Shown: positions 61,496 to 64,000 of the stretch, in pieces | Numbering within the stretch: position 1 is the stretch's first letter | Layout: each line of letters opens with the position of its first letter | Assembly (NCBI GenBank): GCA_040902745.1 | Contig: JBBDWR010000011.1 | Span: 1-64,000, forward strand | Direction: 5' to 3' | Length of the DNA stretch: 64,000 bases | Source of the DNA: JBBDWR01 sp040902745 | Lineage (GTDB): Bacteria > Actinomycetota > UBA4738 > HRBIN12 | Made by a program: the position numbers and the translations under genes | The notes under the pieces: model-generated | Database searches by the model: none | Told to the model about the DNA's origin: nothing | Seen by the model: only the letters and a program-made list of their open reading frames with translations

Positions 61496-63166
61496 TCACG
61501 AGCGGGCGGAGTCGCGGGGATCGTGGGCGCGGAGACGACCCAGCAGCCGGTCGAGGGCAGCGCCGCCGTCGACGGGCTCAGAGGGGGCCTCGCCGGCGCT
61601 CTCGACGAGCGCGACGGTCGAGCGGCGAAGCCAGCTGCGCACGGCAGCGAGCTCGTCCGCCCGGTCTCGCGGGCACGGGAGAGAGAGTGGCTCGTCGTCG
61701 CTTCCGGTGTCGGTCCCGGCGGTGGACGACCCCGCGAGGAGCGCGCCGTGGCGCAGCCGGATGCGTTCGCCGTCGGCATCCCGCAGGACCAGGCTCGCGC
61801 TGCCGACGAGCCAGGCGTCGGTTCGCGCCCGCGCGAGCGACTCGGCGAGGGCTCGCAATCGATCCCGCGCCAGCGCGGCTTCTTCGAACCGCTCTTCGGC
61901 TGCGAGGAGGCCGAGCCGATCCTCGAGCGCTCTGAGGAGCCCGCCCGGCGAAGGGAGGGAGGAGAGCAGGGTCCGAACGAGCTCCTCGTAGCGTTCGTGG
62001 TCGACGCGACCGTCACACGGCGCGAGACAGCGGCCGATGTCGGCCAAGGCGCACGGCGCGAATCGCGTCGTCGCTCGCATCGCCTTGGTGCATCGGCGGA
62101 TCGGGAAGGCTTCCTCCAATGCTTCCTTCGCGAGCACGGCCTGAGCGCGGTTGGAGAAGGGACCGAGGAAAACTCCCGGCCCCGTCGTTTCGCGCGCGAT
62201 CTTGAGACGAGGCCACGCTTCCGAAGGGTCGATCCGAAGGTAGGCATAGCGCCGCCAGGCCTTGCCGCGTCGATTGAAGCGCGGCTCGTGACGACGGATC
62301 AGTCGAGCTTCGACCACGAGCGCCTCTAGTTCGGTCGAGCAGACGATCCCCTCGACCGACGCGACGTGGCTGAGCAACTGCTCGATCTTCTTACGGCTGT
62401 CGCCGTAGAAGTACGACCTCACGCGTCGGCGCAGATCCTTGGACTTGCCGACGTACAGCGCGGCTCCGTCTCGGCCGCGGAACACATACACGCCGGGTCC
62501 GTTCGGCAGGTGCTCGGCGAGCGCGATCTTGCCGAAGTTGGGACGTCCCCTCGCGCGAACCACCTCGTGAAGATCACCGAGCGTCGCGATCCCCAATCGC
62601 GCGCCGAGCCCGAGTAGGCCGTGAAGCACTTCGGCCGTCGCCTGCGCGTCTTCGAGGGCGCGGTGTTTCGGCCGCACGGAGGTGCGGAAATACTGCGCGA
62701 GGGTCTGCAGCTTCACGTTGGGAACGTCGGGCCAAACGATGCGTCGTGCGAGGCGCGCCGTACACACCGTCGGTGCAGGCAGCGGGGGATAGTCCAGCTC
62801 GACCAGCGCGGCGTCCAAGAAGGCCACGTCGAACCGGGCGTTGTGGGCCACGGGAACCGTGTGCTCGAGGAACTCCACCAGGCTCGGGAGCACGGCATCG
62901 ATCGGGGGACTGCCGGCGACGTCGCCATCGGAGATGCCCGTGAGGTAGGTGATCGACCGAGGGATCGGACGCAGGGGGTCGACGAAGGTGTGGAACGTCC
63001 CCAGTCGCTCCCCCCCGCACATCTTGACCGCCCCGATCTCGGTGATCGCGCTCTGCGAGGGGGATCCCCCGGTGGTTTCGAGGTCGATCACGCAGAACGT
63101 CACCTCGTGCAAGGGGATGCCATCGTCCAGGGTGGTCTGACGAGCTCGGATCTGCGGCAGCGCCAC
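61496..63166 (-). CDS. DEDDh exonuclease fused to a GIY-YIG (UvrC-like) nuclease
   Basis: 556 residues from the GTG at 63166. Residues 25-185 are a DnaQ-like exonuclease: VIDLETTG (first Asp and Glu), VAHNARFDVAFLD and HRALEDAQATAE with the final His and Asp. Residues about 220-300 are a GIY-YIG nuclease (GPGVYVFRGRDGAALYVGKSKDLRRRV), like the N-terminus of UvrC, followed by the four-Cys stretch (RRCTKAM to CLAPCDG). The layout matches mycobacterial Rv2191 (polymerase III epsilon/UvrC-like). A perfect SOS box lies 57 bases upstream, so it should be induced by DNA damage, probably for repair-linked DNA processing. Confidence 0.93.
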   Translation of the reverse strand: MALPQIRARQTTLDDGIPLHEVTFCVIDLETTGGSPSQSAITEIGAVKMCGGERLGTFHTFVDPLRPIPRSITYLTGISDGDVAGSPPIDAVLPSLVEFLEHTVPVAHNARFDVAFLDAALVELDYPPLPAPTVCTARLARRIVWPDVPNVKLQTLAQYFRTSVRPKHRALEDAQATAEVLHGLLGLGARLGIATLGDLHEVVRARGRPNFGKIALAEHLPNGPGVYVFRGRDGAALYVGKSKDLRRRVRSYFYGDSRKKIEQLLSHVASVEGIVCSTELEALVVEARLIRRHEPRFNRRGKAWRRYAYLRIDPSEAWPRLKIARETTGPGVFLGPFSNRAQAVLAKEALEEAFPIRRCTKAMRATTRFAPCALADIGRCLAPCDGRVDHERYEELVRTLLSSLPSPGGLLRALEDRLGLLAAEERFEEAALARDRLRALAESLARARTDAWLVGSASLVLRDADGERIRLRHGALLAGSSTAGTDTGSDDEPLSLPCPRDRADELAAVRSWLRRSTVALVESAGEAPSEPVDGGAALDRLLGRLRAHDPRDSARS

Positions 63167-63216
63167 GGCGGCTGGATCCTTCCCGGTCGGGTGGGGGCCG
63201 CGCGCGGGAGGGCAGC

Positions 63217-63222
63217 ACTGTA
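63217..63222 (-). promoter_or_regulatory. -10 box of the exonuclease gene
   Basis: TACAGT on the minus strand, directly next to the LexA box at 63223-63238. Confidence 0.5.
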
Positions 63223-63238
63223 TCGAACAGGTGTTCGA
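63223..63238. promoter_or_regulatory. SOS box (LexA operator) before the exonuclease gene
   Basis: TCGAACAGGTGTTCGA matches the actinobacterial LexA consensus at all fixed positions, including GAAC-R-N-N-Y-GTTC. It abuts the -10 box TACAGT of the gene transcribed leftwards. Confidence 0.92.
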
Positions 63239-63291
63239 TGGTCAAGTCGCGCTTGGCAGCCGGGCATGACGTGCGCGTCTACCCGGGTGTG

Positions 63292-63570
63292 TCAGGCGAC
63301 GTTTCGGCTGATCCGCCTGCGTTGCTGCTCGGTCGTGCCGCCCCAGACGCCGTAGCGCTCGCCGTTCTTGATCGCCCAGGCGAGGCACTCTTCGCGGATG
63401 TGACACCCCGAGCAGTGCTGTAACGCGGGCGCGGCTTCCTCCTCCGTCGTGGGGAAGAACACATCAGGGTCGACCCCGAAGCATGCGGCGGCTTCTTGCC
63501 ACACGTCGGGTGGGGAAGGGTTGGCGGGCAGACCACCGACATCGATGTCCCCGAACCGGTTCCGTCTCAC
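63292..63570 (-). CDS. WhiB-family transcriptional regulator
   Basis: 92 residues from the GTG at 63570, preceded by gaggggg; the reading up to 63669 is less likely. Four cluster-binding cysteines (AACFGVDP, then HCSGCHIREEC) coordinate a 4Fe-4S cluster; GVWGG and the basic tail TEQQRRRISRN complete the family signature. WhiB proteins partner the housekeeping sigma factor and sense redox or NO. Specific to Actinomycetota. Confidence 0.94.
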   Translation of the reverse strand: MRRNRFGDIDVGGLPANPSPPDVWQEAAACFGVDPDVFFPTTEEEAAPALQHCSGCHIREECLAWAIKNGERYGVWGGTTEQQRRRISRNVA

Positions 63571-63747
63571 CGCATCCCCCTCAGTCTGTGGTGCCGCGAT
63601 CGATGGCTCGATCGCAGACCCCTTTCCTATCACCCCGAGTGGCCCCAACGGAAGGCCCATCCGGTGCATCTTTCGCTCCGGTACAGGGTGATACGAGATT
63701 CGGTCTTCCGGTCTGTGGGCCGATCGACGTACGGCGATCCGCGTGGA

Positions 63748-64000
63748 TCACGCGTGACGGAGTGGGACCTGTGCAGCCTTGAGATCCGCATCGCGGGCAC
63801 CCCACCGGATCCGGACGATCAGGGCGCGCCCTCCGGCGGGCAAGGACGCCGAGCTAGTCACGAGGCCGACCTGCTTCTCGCTGTCGTCGACGGGCGTACC
63901 CGCATCGACCGCGCCGTCGGCCCGCATCGCGACGACGGCGCGCTGGGGATGCCCGAAGTTGCGGATCTTAGCCACCGATTCCTGCCCCAGGTAGCAGCCC
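63748..64000 (-). CDS. ygfZ: Folate-binding protein YgfZ, C-terminal part
   Basis: Only the last 83 or so codons lie in the window; the 5' part is beyond its right edge. The frame enters as GCYLGQESVAKIRNFGHPQR, which contains the KGCYxGQE motif of YgfZ, with its conserved Cys, and ends with GLVTSSASLPAGGRALIVRI. YgfZ uses folate in Fe-S enzyme maintenance and tRNA modification. It fits the Fe-S theme of this window. Confidence 0.85.
   Translation of the reverse strand, partial: GCYLGQESVAKIRNFGHPQRAVVAMRADGAVDAGTPVDDSEKQVGLVTSSASLPAGGRALIVRIRWGARDADLKAAQVPLRHA

Overview
The window is a GC-rich chromosomal segment from a member of the Actinomycetota. The lineage call rests on a WhiB-type four-cysteine regulator, a mycothiol-dependent MDMPI-family enzyme, a DDN-type F420-linked nitroreductase relative, two LexA boxes of the actinobacterial TCGAAC-N4-GTTCGA type, an Rv2578c-type radical SAM protein, the zinc-ribbon/RNase H pair known from mycobacteria, and many TANNNT -10 boxes placed 6-8 nt before start codons (leaderless transcripts). 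Nothing points to a standard model genus; an uncultured or deep-branching actinobacterium is likely, but the class cannot be resolved by eye. I see no insertion sequence, prophage, CRISPR array or replication origin. This is core housekeeping DNA.

Layout. 1-6.6 kb: tRNA-Val(GAC), a cupin, a heterodimeric ABC exporter whose first gene carries a one-base frameshift, a DUF983 protein, an enolase-superfamily enzyme and an SRPBCC protein. 6.6-10.8 kb: a metallo-beta-lactamase-fold hydrolase, an SOS-controlled radical SAM protein, a zinc-ribbon coiled-coil protein, RNase HI, an arginase-fold protein and the RNase P RNA. 10.8-16.7 kb (minus): an SDR oxidoreductase, lipoyl synthase LipA and a 1323-residue sensor kinase with six PAS modules and one GAF. 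16.8-20.9 kb: CsoR operator, csoR, copA, a thioredoxin-TPR protein and a methyltransferase. 21-27.3 kb (minus): an lpdA-E1alpha-E1beta-E2-lipB-DUF2199 operon for a 2-oxoacid dehydrogenase and its lipoylation. 27.4-31.3 kb: gcvT, a lipoprotein, a receiver-kinase protein and a NarL-type regulator. 31.4-36.2 kb: a SufT-like protein, a rhodanese, a flippase-like membrane protein, Ppx/GppA and a short PAP2 protein. 36.4-42.1 kb: sufB-sufD-Rieske-sufC-sufS-sufU. 42.1-49.2 kb: assorted genes including glycerate kinase, an A-type Fe-S carrier, a class III aminotransferase and an MFS transporter. 49.2-58.7 kb: MetH, a lone cyclic-nucleotide-binding domain, 2-oxoacid:ferredoxin oxidoreductase KorAB, a second cysteine desulfurase and an aquaporin. 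58.8-64 kb: a compact micro-operon (receiver-like protein, two unknown proteins, a 35-residue membrane protein, a DDN-like protein), a thiolase, an SOS-controlled exonuclease/GIY-YIG nuclease, WhiB and the 3' end of ygfZ.

How the genes fit together. Fe-S biogenesis (SUF operon, SufT-like, A-type carrier, IscS-like, YgfZ) sits near many likely clients (LipA, KorAB, the Rieske protein, WhiB, the radical SAM protein). Lipoate metabolism (lipA, lipB) serves the dehydrogenase E2, and the divergent lpdA/gcvT pair links that complex to glycine cleavage. Two DNA-repair-like genes at opposite ends of the window share a LexA operator. Start codons were chosen from ribosome-binding sites, ATGA/GTGA overlaps or the leaderless -10 spacing; the evidence names which was used when it decided the start.
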